DNA of 52,593 bases. It comes from Flavobacterium sp. GTDB lineage: Bacteria > Bacteroidota > Bacteroidia > Flavobacteriales > Flavobacteriaceae. The position numbers were made by a program, and so were the translations under genes. Every line of letters starts with the position of its first letter. Position 1 is the stretch's first letter. The notes below the pieces were generated by a model. It did not search any database. It was not told the origin of the DNA and worked only from the letters and a program-made list of their open reading frames with translations. The stretch is taken from positions 1 through 52,593 of the forward strand of contig NZ_JAQWTM010000084.1 in the NCBI RefSeq assembly GCF_029242675.1, read 5' to 3'. Shown piece by piece: positions 39,172-48,646 of the stretch.

Positions 39172-40494
39172 TTGACAATGAATAACGCCGTTGCAGGATT
39201 TTCAAAATTATCTAAAGAAGAAAAAATAAATTGGATAGCTAAGGAATACTTTTCCACACCCGATGAAGCGATACAGTTATTAAAAAACTATTGGAATTCA
39301 GACGAGAAAATCCAAAAACTACACGATGAATTTATCGAAAATACGATTACCAACTTCTATATTCCGCTTGGAGTGGCTCCAAATTTCCTCATAAACGGAA
39401 AATACAGCACCATTCCTATGGCAATTGAAGAAAGTTCTGTGGTTGCTGCCGCTTCAAAGTCAGCTAAATTTTGGTCTACCCGAGGTGGTTTCAAAGCAAC
39501 GGTTCTCAACACCGAAAAAATAGGTCAGGTTCACTTTATGTACCATGGCGACCCTTCGAAATTGGCCTTGTTTTTTGTGGAAACGAAACAAAAATTCTTC
39601 ACCGATACCGAGAACATTACTAAAAACATGCAAAAAAGAGGTGGTGGAATCTTAGATATAACGCTAGAGGACAAGACTAATTTACTTCCTAATTATTATC
39701 AATTGCATGCTACTTTTGAAACTAAAGACAGCATGGGAGCTAATTTCATCAACTCTTGCCTAGAACAATTTGCCAAGACTTTAAAGGATGAAGCTCTAAA
39801 CTATGGACTCTTTTCAGAAACCGAGAAAGAGATTCAGGTTATCATGAGCATCCTCTCTAATTACGTACCCAATTGCATCGTTCGTGCCGAAGTTACTTGC
39901 CCAATTGAAGATCTTAAAGAAAAACACATTGACAATCCTCTTGACTTTGCCCAGCGCTTTGTACAAGCGGTTCAAATTGCCGAAGTAGAACCTTTTAGAG
40001 CCGTGACACACAATAAAGGCATTATGAATGGTATCGATGCGGTGGTTTTAGCTACCGGAAATGACTTTCGTGCAGTCGAGGCAGGAATACACGCTTATGC
40101 CGCTCGATCAGGCCAATACAGCAGTTTATCCCATGCCAAAATAGAAAACGGAAACTTCCACTTTTGGATGGAAATACCCTTAGCTTTAGGAACCGTAGGC
40201 GGACTAACTTCTCTGCATCCTTTGGTTAAATTGTCACTAGAAATGCTTGAAAAACCGTCAGCACAGGAACTCATGCAGTTTGTTGCCATTGCTGGTTTAG
40301 CTCAAAATTTTGCCGCTTTACGTTCCTTGACGACAACTGGAATTCAAGACGGCCACATGAAAATGCACTTAAACAATATTTTAAACCAGTTCAACGCTAC
40401 CGATGTGGAGCGCACAGCCATAAGGAATCACTTTAAAGACCAAGCCGTGTCGCACAGTGCGGTGGTGGACTTAATCGAAAACTTAAGAAAATAA
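39172..40494 (+). CDS. Hydroxymethylglutaryl-CoA reductase, degradative (class II)-type
   Basis: GFSKLSKEEKINWIAKEYF...NFYIPLGVAPNFLINGKYSTIPMAIEESSVVAAASKSAKFW...GIMNGIDAVVLATGNDFRAVEAGIHAYAARSGQY...PLALGTVGGLTSLHPL. Confidence 0.95.
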   Translation: MTMNNAVAGFSKLSKEEKINWIAKEYFSTPDEAIQLLKNYWNSDEKIQKLHDEFIENTITNFYIPLGVAPNFLINGKYSTIPMAIEESSVVAAASKSAKFWSTRGGFKATVLNTEKIGQVHFMYHGDPSKLALFFVETKQKFFTDTENITKNMQKRGGGILDITLEDKTNLLPNYYQLHATFETKDSMGANFINSCLEQFAKTLKDEALNYGLFSETEKEIQVIMSILSNYVPNCIVRAEVTCPIEDLKEKHIDNPLDFAQRFVQAVQIAEVEPFRAVTHNKGIMNGIDAVVLATGNDFRAVEAGIHAYAARSGQYSSLSHAKIENGNFHFWMEIPLALGTVGGLTSLHPLVKLSLEMLEKPSAQELMQFVAIAGLAQNFAALRSLTTTGIQDGHMKMHLNNILNQFNATDVERTAIRNHFKDQAVSHSAVVDLIENLRK

Positions 40495-40516
40495 AGCAAT
40501 AACTATCCTGTTTTTC

Positions 40517-40609
40517 AGGAGCTAATCCCGCTATCCGCTCCAATCTTTTAAGACCCTGTTGTTTTACAACAACAAGGTCTTAAAAGGATTTCCACTACTA
40601 TCGGGGCTA
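40517..40609. repeat. Intergenic structured repeat, copy 2 (conserved frame with variable hairpin)
   Basis: AGGAGCT-AAT-CCCGCTATCCGCT-CCA-ATCTT-[TTAAGACCCTGTTGTTTTACAACAACAAGGTCTTAA]-AAGGATTTCCACTACTATCGGGGCTA. Confidence 0.75.
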
Positions 40610-40641
40610 AAAAAACTGCTTCAAAACCAAATTAAGCGATA

Positions 40642-41562
40642 ATGAAACAAACCTTCTACAGTAACGGAAAACTATTAATCACCGGAGAATATCTTGTACT
40701 TGATGGCGCAAAAGCATTCGCGTTACCAACTAAATTTGGGCAAAGTTTACAAATAGAACCGGGCTCGAATAACGAAATCCAATGGATTAGTTATGACAGT
40801 GATGCAAAAATATGGTTTGAAGCAACAATTCCGTTTTCAGACATCAAAAAACCAACAGTAGCAACCATCGAAACGGTTCAATCTACTCTAATTACCATTT
40901 TACACCAAGCGTATACGCTCAATCCGGCTTTCCTAAACAACAGCAAAGGTTTTAAAGTAGCCACCAAGCTTAGCTTTCCACGAAAATGGGGATTAGGCAC
41001 CTCGTCTACCCTAATCAATAATATTGCGCAGTGGACACAAGTTAATGCCTTTACGCTACTCAACACTAGCTTTGGCGGAAGCGGTTATGATATTGCTTGT
41101 GCACAAAACAACACGCCTATTCTTTACCAGCTAGAAAACAACCAACCCACCGTTACGGTGATTCCGTTTGCTCCTGATTTTACTAAAAACATTTACTTTG
41201 TATACCTCAATAAAAAACAAAGTAGTAAAACGGCAATCAATACGTACCAGACCAACAAAACAACTGAACTACTAAAAAAAGTGGCCGCTATAGATCAAAT
41301 AACCGCCGAATTTTTACACGCCACAACGCTGGAACAATTCGCCACAGCGATCGAAAAGCATGAGGCTACCATGAGCTACACACTAGAAACGGATACCGTT
41401 AAAGAAAGCTTATTTTCGGATTTTGATGGTGCAATAAAAAGCCTTGGCGCTTGGGGTGGCGACTTTGTAATGGCTGTATCTCAAGAAAATCCAACAGCGT
41501 ATTTTAAAAGCAAGGGTTATGAAATTATACTGCCGTATGATGAAATGATTTTAAGGAACTAA
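40642..41562 (+). CDS. GYDIA-family GHMP kinase
   Basis: MKQTFYSNGKLLITGEYLVLDGAKAFALPTKFGQ...RKWGLGTSSTLINNIAQW...SFGGSGYDIACAQNN. Confidence 0.92.
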   Translation: MKQTFYSNGKLLITGEYLVLDGAKAFALPTKFGQSLQIEPGSNNEIQWISYDSDAKIWFEATIPFSDIKKPTVATIETVQSTLITILHQAYTLNPAFLNNSKGFKVATKLSFPRKWGLGTSSTLINNIAQWTQVNAFTLLNTSFGGSGYDIACAQNNTPILYQLENNQPTVTVIPFAPDFTKNIYFVYLNKKQSSKTAINTYQTNKTTELLKKVAAIDQITAEFLHATTLEQFATAIEKHEATMSYTLETDTVKESLFSDFDGAIKSLGAWGGDFVMAVSQENPTAYFKSKGYEIILPYDEMILRN

Positions 41563-41570
41563 AAGCATAA

Positions 41571-41610
41571 AAAACTCCCAAATATTCCTATTTGAATAGT
41601 TGGGAGTTTA
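41571..41610. terminator. Bidirectional-looking hairpin between the GHMP kinase and convergent OMP gene
   Basis: AAAACTCCCAA...TATTC-CTATTT-GAATA...TTGGGAGTTT. Confidence 0.75.
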
Positions 41611-41631
41611 AAATAAAGAATTGCAGCTTTT

Positions 41632-42176
41632 TTAAAATGAATATCCTATTCTTACATGCAAGTCAGCTGCTGTTTCCCACTCTTTTAAAACAGTATAGTA
41701 TCGTTTACCAATGCCTAAACCCAATTCATAATTAAAGGAACTATTTGCAATTGCTCTTCTAATACCCCATTTAGGAATTACTGAAATTTGCTCAGCCACA
41801 CTGAGATCATTACTATTACCTATTACAAACCAATCGGGATGGTACTCTATTCCTATGGCTAAAAAATTAGCACTGTTGTTTTTACTCTCTTTACCATTAA
41901 CTTCTCTTTGAATGATATTGTAGTACCATCTAGGTTCGACTGCTAAAACTGGTGCTAAACCAAAGAGCGTTTTCCCTACCAAATCACCTCCACGAATACC
42001 TCCATCAAATCCTACTTCTGATCTTACAACAACCTCTTTTGAGATCATAGCCTCTTGATTAAACCAAATCCCAAGAAAACCAGTCTGAATAGTATAAACT
42101 GATTTTTCGACACCTGCACTTTGCGCAGTTCCTATTTGACAAATAGCTAGTATTATTAGCGTAAAAAAAAATTCAT
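41632..42176 (-). pseudogene. Outer membrane beta-barrel protein whose signal peptide is out of frame across a 9-nt homopolymer (frameshifted or phase-variable)
   Basis: Barrel ORF 41632..42048 continues open upstream (IQTGFLGIWFNQEAMISKEVVVRSEVGFDGGIRGG). ATG at 42176 would give MNFFFTLIILAICQIGTAQS... in frame only if the T9 tract (plus A9, 42163-42171) were T10. Confidence 0.7.
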
Positions 42177-42190
42177 TTTCATTTCTTATA

Positions 42191-42793
42191 TTATTTGATT
42201 GTAATTGATTTTTTCATGAGTTCATTTATCATCCTTTTATAGGCTCCAAGAATTAACGCATCATTTGATTTCGCAAAATGAATATCATCATTATCATTTC
42301 CTCTAGCCACAAAAGCAATAACTCTTTGCGAATAAATGATGTCACTAGTGTTAAGATCATAAACTTCTAACATCACCTCACTTTCATTGACTCCTCCAAA
42401 ATTAAAGCGATGATTAGATAAATCAATACTACCCAATTGTTTCTTAGTGTCCTGTGCTTTAATATTTATAAAATAATCAAAACCAGTTCCCCTTTTTTAC
42501 TCATTAATCACCAATGGGGTGGGATTCATGTTGGTTTTTTTAGGAAGCAGCAAGCCAATCCCGTCTGCCACGTAGACAAACCTTTCGTTTAAAACTTTTG
42601 AAAAGTGCGAAATTGCCATTGTAGTAATCTTATTTTGAGTACCTGCTGTTGCATCAACAAAATTGAGTAACCATTTTCCTTTTGTGAAATCTAATCCCGT
42701 ATTTAGTCCCGTATTGTCTACCATATAACGTGGAACACTACACGAACTAAATACAAGGGGAATTAACAAAAAGAGCATTTTTAAATATTTCAT
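42191..42793 (-). pseudogene. Lipoprotein gene interrupted by an in-frame TAA
   Basis: ORFs 42497..42793 and 42191..42436 are in the same frame (starts differ by 357 nt = 119 codons). Joined reading: MKYLKMLFLLIPLVFSSCSVPRYMVDN...PTPLVINE*KRGTGFDYFINIKAQDTKKQLGSIDLSNHRFNFGGVNESEVMLEVYDL...KKSITIK, with TAA at 42497-42499 as the only stop. Confidence 0.75.
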
Positions 42794-43047
42794 ACTTGTA
42801 CGGTTCTGAAAGACATTGAATTTGTTTTAACACTGATAATTATCTTGCTTATAAAAAACAATCATTTTTATACTAAATACTTTATAAAACGAGTATTGAT
42901 TACATACAGTTGTACTGAAACACAATAAACAAAAGATTTTCTAGTCTAAACTCCTCTAAATCCATCAGTTCTTAACAGTGCTAAAATTACATAAAAATAA
43001 TTTTACAAAGAATATTTCTTACAAGAATTAATATCATTTAAAAGCAT

Positions 43048-43080
43048 AAAAAAACTCGATACTAAGTATCGAGTTTTTTT
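43048..43080 (-). terminator. Hairpin downstream of the PpiD-like gene
   Basis: AAAAACTCGATAC-TAA-GTATCGAGTTTTTTT. Confidence 0.8.
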
Positions 43081-43105
43081 GTGAATAATAATTAACTAGG
43101 TATTC

Positions 43106-45205
43106 TTAGTAGTTAAATTGTCTTCTATTGTCTTCGATTTTAGCTTTATCTTTTAATGCAGGTAAAACTCTGTTAACATCACCAGCTGTTTGGCCTTTCA
43201 GTTTTCCAACATAAGGACTTACGTCTTTAACAGCAGGAGCTTTAGTAGTACTGATATTTTTTACTACATACACACCCGTTGCACCTTCGATTGGCGCTGA
43301 TAATTTGTTAGCAGCTAATGCAAATGCATTTCCTACTACTCTAGGCTCAATACCTACACCACCAGCTAAAACTGAATTAGCAAGAGTAACATCAGTTGCT
43401 TGTTCTACTTTTGATCCGGTAGCAGTAGCAATCGCTTCTAAAGAAGAACCTGTCATCTTAGCTTTGATTAATTCTGCTTTCTTTTTATTTTTAAGAATTG
43501 GCTCTACATATGATCTTGCTTGAGAAACAGCAACCAATCCTGAATTGTCAATACTTTTAACTCTTGCAATTACGTGACCTACATTAGCCACTTCAAATCT
43601 TTTAACAGCTCCAATTTTAGAATTGTCTTCAAAAGCCCATCTTACAATTGTTCTTTGGTTTCCTAAAGGTCCAAAGTTTTCTTGCATTACTCCCACTGTT
43701 ACTGGTCCAGAAACAGTTAGCTTCATTTCTTTTGCTAAAGCATTGAAATCTTTATCTACTGCTCCCATTTCAAACTTAGTCGCTTGTGTAAATACTCTAT
43801 CAGCAGTCGCTTCTGAAGCTTCTAATTTTTGAGCCACAGTAGCTAAACGAATTCCGTCTTGCTTATCTGTAATCTTTATAATGTGGTAACCAAAGTCTGT
43901 TTCAACTAAACCAACTTTTCCAATTCCATTATTGAAAACAAAATCATTAAACGGTTTTACCATTTGGTTTGGACCAAAATAACCTAAATCACCACCTTGT
44001 TGTGCAGATGAATCATCAGAATTTTGAAAAGCCAACATTAAAAAACTTTCTGGATTAGCGTTTACTTGCGCTAGGATAGATTCAGCCTTAGCCTTCGCTT
44101 CTTCTTTAGTTCTGCTCTCTTTTTGATTTGGCACTGTAGTCCCTTCGTAACTAATTAAGATATGACTTGCTTTAGCATTCACTCCTAATTTTTTACCCAT
44201 TGATTTAGAAATACAGTAGTAGTTTCCAAAAATATAAGGACCATATACTTGACCTGGAGCTAAGTTATACAATTGCTCAGCATCAACAGCTGGTAAATCT
44301 TTTTTAGCTACATAACTAGAATCGTAAGGTACATCAGAATTTGAATTCACAAATTCAGCTACATTCTTAGCGGTTCTAAATCCAGCTAAAGTATCATTTT
44401 TACCAGTTGCTTGGTTGTAAACAACACTTCCAGTCAACAACTGATTAATTTTAGATTTTACCTCAGCCTCATCTTCTTTAGAAGCTTTGTCTTCGATTAA
44501 AACATATTCTACTTCACGAGTTTCATCAGTTTTGAATTTTTTCTCGTTTTTCTTCATGTAATCCAAGATCTCAGCATCTGAAACCTTAACATCACTATCT
44601 TTTATTGTAGAGTACAATCCAGCAACATAGGCAAAACTCACTTTGTTAGCTTCCATTTCATACTGTAATTTTCCTTCCGCTTCAGTTGTATAAAGCGCAG
44701 ACTTAACTAATGTATTGTATATTTGATACTTTGCGTTAAGCTCAGCATCTTTCTCTCTGTCTTTCAAGAATTGCGCTTGAGCTGGATTTGACTTGAAAAA
44801 TTCTTTGAATTTTGCAATATCAAACATCCCTGCAGAATTTAAAAACATTGGGTTTTTTCCAATATTTTGATCTGCTTTAAGCACTTCAAGAATGTGTTTC
44901 TCACCAACTCTTAAACCTAGTTTTTCAAATTCAGAACTTAATAGAGCAATCGAAACCTCTTGATCCCAAACTCTAGTCGCTGCTGCGGTAGACGTGATCC
45001 CTTGACCACTTTTTTCAACTTCACTTACTTTAATTCTAAAATCCTCAAAGGAGATATCTTTTCCATTGATGCTTCCTACATCCTTAGATGTACTATTGAA
45101 ACTACCACTTTTGAACAAATCACCAATGATAAATGCGAATAAAGCAAATGCGATTACTGCAATCATTAAAGCGGAACGTTGTCTAATTTTTGATAAAACT
45201 GCCAT
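43106..45205 (-). CDS. PpiD-like SurA N-terminal / parvulin-type peptidylprolyl isomerase
   Basis: MAVLSKIRQRSALMIAVIAFALFAFIIGDLFKSGSF...SINGKDISFEDFRIKV; rotamase region KASHILISYEGT...SDDSSAQQGGDLGYFGPNQMVKPFNDFVF. Listed start (45247) is 14 codons early. Confidence 0.92.
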   Translation of the reverse strand: MAVLSKIRQRSALMIAVIAFALFAFIIGDLFKSGSFNSTSKDVGSINGKDISFEDFRIKVSEVEKSGQGITSTAAATRVWDQEVSIALLSSEFEKLGLRVGEKHILEVLKADQNIGKNPMFLNSAGMFDIAKFKEFFKSNPAQAQFLKDREKDAELNAKYQIYNTLVKSALYTTEAEGKLQYEMEANKVSFAYVAGLYSTIKDSDVKVSDAEILDYMKKNEKKFKTDETREVEYVLIEDKASKEDEAEVKSKINQLLTGSVVYNQATGKNDTLAGFRTAKNVAEFVNSNSDVPYDSSYVAKKDLPAVDAEQLYNLAPGQVYGPYIFGNYYCISKSMGKKLGVNAKASHILISYEGTTVPNQKESRTKEEAKAKAESILAQVNANPESFLMLAFQNSDDSSAQQGGDLGYFGPNQMVKPFNDFVFNNGIGKVGLVETDFGYHIIKITDKQDGIRLATVAQKLEASEATADRVFTQATKFEMGAVDKDFNALAKEMKLTVSGPVTVGVMQENFGPLGNQRTIVRWAFEDNSKIGAVKRFEVANVGHVIARVKSIDNSGLVAVSQARSYVEPILKNKKKAELIKAKMTGSSLEAIATATGSKVEQATDVTLANSVLAGGVGIEPRVVGNAFALAANKLSAPIEGATGVYVVKNISTTKAPAVKDVSPYVGKLKGQTAGDVNRVLPALKDKAKIEDNRRQFNY

Positions 45206-45312
45206 TTTTATTGTTGTTAATTTTATATTCAGTTTGCGAAAATACAATTATCTAATTAATAATTATACTCGTAGCGTTTTATTTTGCAAAAAAAAACTTT
45301 TTCGAAAAAAAA

Positions 45313-46572
45313 TCAGTCTTTCACAGTCATTCTAACCAATTCAATCTTCTTATTTGTGGCTTCTTCGATAACAAAATGATAGATTCCGATGGTAATAACC
45401 TCTCCTTTTAACGGAATGTCATTTGTGAAATCCACTATAAATCCCCCTAAAGTACCATAGGAATCACTTTCAGGTATTTGTAATTTATACGATTGGTTTA
45501 AATACTCTACATCAAATCGAGCCGAAAACAAGTAGGTATCCTCACCCAATTCTTCCTCAATCAAGGTTTCACTAGAATCGTGTTCATCCTCAATTTCTCC
45601 AAAAAGCTCTTCGACAATATCTTCAACAGTAATAATACCTGACGTACCACCGTACTCATCGATTACCACTGCTACACTTTTTCTTTTTTTAGTAAGTAAA
45701 TCAAGTACGTCTTTTATATATATGGTCTCAGGAACAAACTCCACCGGAATAACTACTGACTTGATGTTTTTAGGTTTTTTAAACAAATCAAAGGAATGCA
45801 CATAGCCTATAATATCATCTAGCGAGTTTTCATATACCACTATTTTAGAATAGCCCGTTCGAACAAACAAGTCCTTCAATTCATCAACCGTATCAAACAA
45901 ATCAATTGCTACGATCTCCGTACGCGGCGACATAATATCCCTAGCCTTCACACCTGAGAACTCCAAGGCATTTTGAAACATTTGAATTTCAGAATCCACC
46001 TCTTCATTATCCTCCACAGTACTCATTTGCTCGGTTATGTAATTCCCTAACTCTACTTTGCTAAAAAAAAGTTGTGTTTGGTCTCCCGCTGTTCCGAAAA
46101 ATTTTCTCAAAATAAAATCCGAAACCCAAATAAAAAAAGAAGAAATAAAATAGAAGAAAACGTAAAAAAAATAGGCCGGAATAGCAAAAAACTTAATCAA
46201 GGAGTTGGCATAAATTTGAAAAAAAACCTTGGGTAAAAACTCCGCTGTCAATAGAACAATTAAAGTTGACAAAACCGTTTGCACCAGCAAATTCAGTAAT
46301 TCAGAAAAATGAAAACCACACCTCTCTATCAATACCATAAGCAAGTCACCCATGAAAAAACCGTATACAACAAGCGCAATATTGTTACCAATAAGCATGG
46401 CAGCAATAAATTTAGAAGGCTTTTCAGTAAGTTTGGTCAGTATCTTAGAAATAAATCCGTCTTGCTTTTTTTCTATTTCCAGATAGATTTTATTGGAAGA
46501 GATAAATGCTATTTCCATTCCAGAAAAAAAAGCACTTAGTATTAAACACAATATTATAATACTAATTTCCAT
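45313..46572 (-). CDS. CNNM/CorC (hemolysin-like) family protein with CBS domains
   Basis: DUF21 N-terminus (ILCLILSAFFSGMEIAFISSNKIYLE), CBS region DIMSPRTEIVAIDL..., EYGGTSGIITVEDIVEELFGEIEDEHD. Confidence 0.93.
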   Translation of the reverse strand: MEISIIILCLILSAFFSGMEIAFISSNKIYLEIEKKQDGFISKILTKLTEKPSKFIAAMLIGNNIALVVYGFFMGDLLMVLIERCGFHFSELLNLLVQTVLSTLIVLLTAEFLPKVFFQIYANSLIKFFAIPAYFFYVFFYFISSFFIWVSDFILRKFFGTAGDQTQLFFSKVELGNYITEQMSTVEDNEEVDSEIQMFQNALEFSGVKARDIMSPRTEIVAIDLFDTVDELKDLFVRTGYSKIVVYENSLDDIIGYVHSFDLFKKPKNIKSVVIPVEFVPETIYIKDVLDLLTKKRKSVAVVIDEYGGTSGIITVEDIVEELFGEIEDEHDSSETLIEEELGEDTYLFSARFDVEYLNQSYKLQIPESDSYGTLGGFIVDFTNDIPLKGEVITIGIYHFVIEEATNKKIELVRMTVKD

Positions 46573-46575
46573 AGA

Positions 46576-46770
46576 TTAGGATTTGTTATTTCTGTTATGC
46601 AGTTTATTGGCAAAATTTCTCCTAAAGAAAAACATGAAAACACAAACTGCGGCAAAAGCAATGCTTAAGTAAGGAGTTGCAGCAGGATCGTTCCATTTAT
46701 TAATTGCATCATATAAAAAAGCGATGGCTACAATTAGGTATAAAAAAGGGGTGTATTTTAAATAACTCAT
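46576..46770 (-). CDS. Small two-TM hypothetical protein
   Basis: MSYLKYTPFLYLIVAIAFLYDAINKWNDPAATPYLSIAFAAVCVFMFFFRRNFANKL; start taken at the internal ATG (46770), which removes the overlap with lptC. Confidence 0.65.
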   Translation of the reverse strand: MSYLKYTPFLYLIVAIAFLYDAINKWNDPAATPYLSIAFAAVCVFMFFFRRNFANKLHNRNNKS

Positions 46771-46789
46771 AATAAGTGTAATTTGATAT

Positions 46790-47344
46790 TTATTCTGACG
46801 ATTCAATTTCGCCCATAATTCGTTGCGAATTGATCACTTTAAAATCTTTACTAAAGTCAATTCCTTGACCGTTAGATGTTCCTTTAAGGTCTGTAAATTT
46901 AAACTTTTTCTCGGTATAAAACCATTCGTTTTTTTGGTCAAAATACAGCTGTTCTGTTTCTAGCTTCTGACCATTTTCGGCAACAATTTTCACGTTTCCT
47001 TGAAGATCAATAATTCCAGTTCCTTTGTAAGATACTGCATAATTAGAAGTTACTCTTGTTTTTTTTCCTTTATCATCGTACAAAGTAACATCAACACCTT
47101 TAGGGAATTCTGTGAAAGGAAAGTCGACAGTAGCAAAATCTAACATTTTAGGACTTACCAAAACAACTTTAATCAAACCTGAATCGGTATATTTCAGATT
47201 AACCTTGTCTGCATCGCCGCTAGGAGTAAACTCTGTAAAGTTTATTTTTTGAACTTCCTTAAAATTACTTTCGCACCCAAAAAAGAGAGTCACGGCAAGA
47301 GCCATGACTATCTGAACTGTTTTATGTTTATTAAATGAAATCAT
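46790..47344 (-). CDS. lptC: LPS export ABC transporter periplasmic protein LptC
   Basis: Lipoprotein signal (LFFGCES); PFTEFPKGVDVTLYDDKGKKTRVTSNYAVSYKGTGIIDLQGNVKIVAENGQKLETEQLYFDQKNEWFYTEKKFKF. Confidence 0.87.
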   Translation of the reverse strand: MISFNKHKTVQIVMALAVTLFFGCESNFKEVQKINFTEFTPSGDADKVNLKYTDSGLIKVVLVSPKMLDFATVDFPFTEFPKGVDVTLYDDKGKKTRVTSNYAVSYKGTGIIDLQGNVKIVAENGQKLETEQLYFDQKNEWFYTEKKFKFTDLKGTSNGQGIDFSKDFKVINSQRIMGEIESSE

Positions 47345-47395
47345 AGGTCAAAAATGACAAATTAAGTGCAATAACTAACCATCCCTGTTTTTCTA

Positions 47396-48646
47396 TTATT
47401 GGAATTTTCTTTTTTCAAACCATCGGTCATTTAAAGATAATCCAATGCTAAAGTTGGCATAATTCTCTTGGATTAAACCTGCGGAAGTCGTTCCTCTTTT
47501 TCCCATTTCAAAACCAAAGTTCACATTAGAGAATGTACCTGTAATTGGCAAACCTAATCCCAGCGTAAATCCAATATCATTGATCGATTCTGATTTCACC
47601 ATAAGACCCGTTTTATCGTATTTCAAACCAGCTCGGTACACAATACGCTTCGCATAGTTGGTAAAGGAATTGTAATTAGGCACATAATATCCGCCCAAAC
47701 TATATTTCATAGACTTCTCATACGAAACATCGTTAGATTGATTATATGTATTTACTAAATCACCTACACTCCCTAACACAGCTTGCGCACCGATCATCCA
47801 TTTACGTGCCTCCCCAAAGCCAGCTCCAACGGAAAGTTTACTTGGTAATTTTAATATCTTTTTGTCGGTTATTTCATCTTCGGAATCTACAGTAGTGAAG
47901 TTAAAATTGGCGTTATAATTAACTGCAGAAATACTACTTGTATTATTAGATGTTAAGTTACTCTCCATTTTATAGCTTACGCTACTAAAAAAACTAATTT
48001 TCTTACTGATTTTAGTTTGGTACATCGCTCCAATCGAATAATCAACTCCTGACAAGTTAGCTGTACTTAGTTCTCTTGTTCCAACAGGCACATCAGTTAC
48101 GAAAACCAATCCTGAAGTTTCGATTTTACCAAAGTTATAATGTACATCGGCACCAAAACTAAACTTAGGAGATATTTTATATGCTGCACCTAAAAAGGCT
48201 TTATTAAGGCCACCATTACCATCATATCGACTATTACTACCTCCATCGATAGTATTCAAAGATTCAATTTGGTACCCTACAGAAGAATACGGAATCAATC
48301 CAAAACCTACTCCTAATTTCCCCATTGGTAAACCAACAGCTAAATAGTCAATTGCAGTACGCCTAGCGTTTTCAGTAACACTAGCGTTTTTCATTTTGGT
48401 AGTTAAATAAGAACCACCAACAGCAAAAGTGGTTAGTTTTAAATTGGCATAACTAGCCGGGTTATCCATATTTAAGTGAATACTGTCTTGTTCAACAGCT
48501 ATACCTGCCATAGAGCGTATTTCAGCAGTTCCTTTGTATCTTACGTCACCAATACCATAATACGAATAAGGCGAAGCAGTTCCTTGCTGAGCAAATGAAA
48601 CTACTGACAAAAGCAAGCAAACAGCGATACTAATTTTTTTAATCAT
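47396..48646 (-). CDS. Outer membrane barrel protein (FadL/PorV-like), hypothetical
   Basis: Signal peptide; SPYSYYGIGDVRYKGTAEIRSMAGIAVEQDSIHLNMDNPASYANLKLTTFAVGGSY...; 8-nt overlap with coaX. Confidence 0.8.
   Translation of the reverse strand: MIKKISIAVCLLLSVVSFAQQGTASPYSYYGIGDVRYKGTAEIRSMAGIAVEQDSIHLNMDNPASYANLKLTTFAVGGSYLTTKMKNASVTENARRTAIDYLAVGLPMGKLGVGFGLIPYSSVGYQIESLNTIDGGSNSRYDGNGGLNKAFLGAAYKISPKFSFGADVHYNFGKIETSGLVFVTDVPVGTRELSTANLSGVDYSIGAMYQTKISKKISFFSSVSYKMESNLTSNNTSSISAVNYNANFNFTTVDSEDEITDKKILKLPSKLSVGAGFGEARKWMIGAQAVLGSVGDLVNTYNQSNDVSYEKSMKYSLGGYYVPNYNSFTNYAKRIVYRAGLKYDKTGLMVKSESINDIGFTLGLGLPITGTFSNVNFGFEMGKRGTTSAGLIQENYANFSIGLSLNDRWFEKRKFQ

Noticed and set aside
42794-43047. 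250-nt noncoding gap upstream of the interrupted lipoprotein gene as a hidden gene
   Set aside because: Very AT-rich, no sustained open frame with coding character and no strong structure apart from the terminator at 43048.
46309-46539. Plus-strand 76-aa ORF inside the CNNM/CorC gene
   Set aside because: Antisense to a conserved gene; low complexity with no domain.
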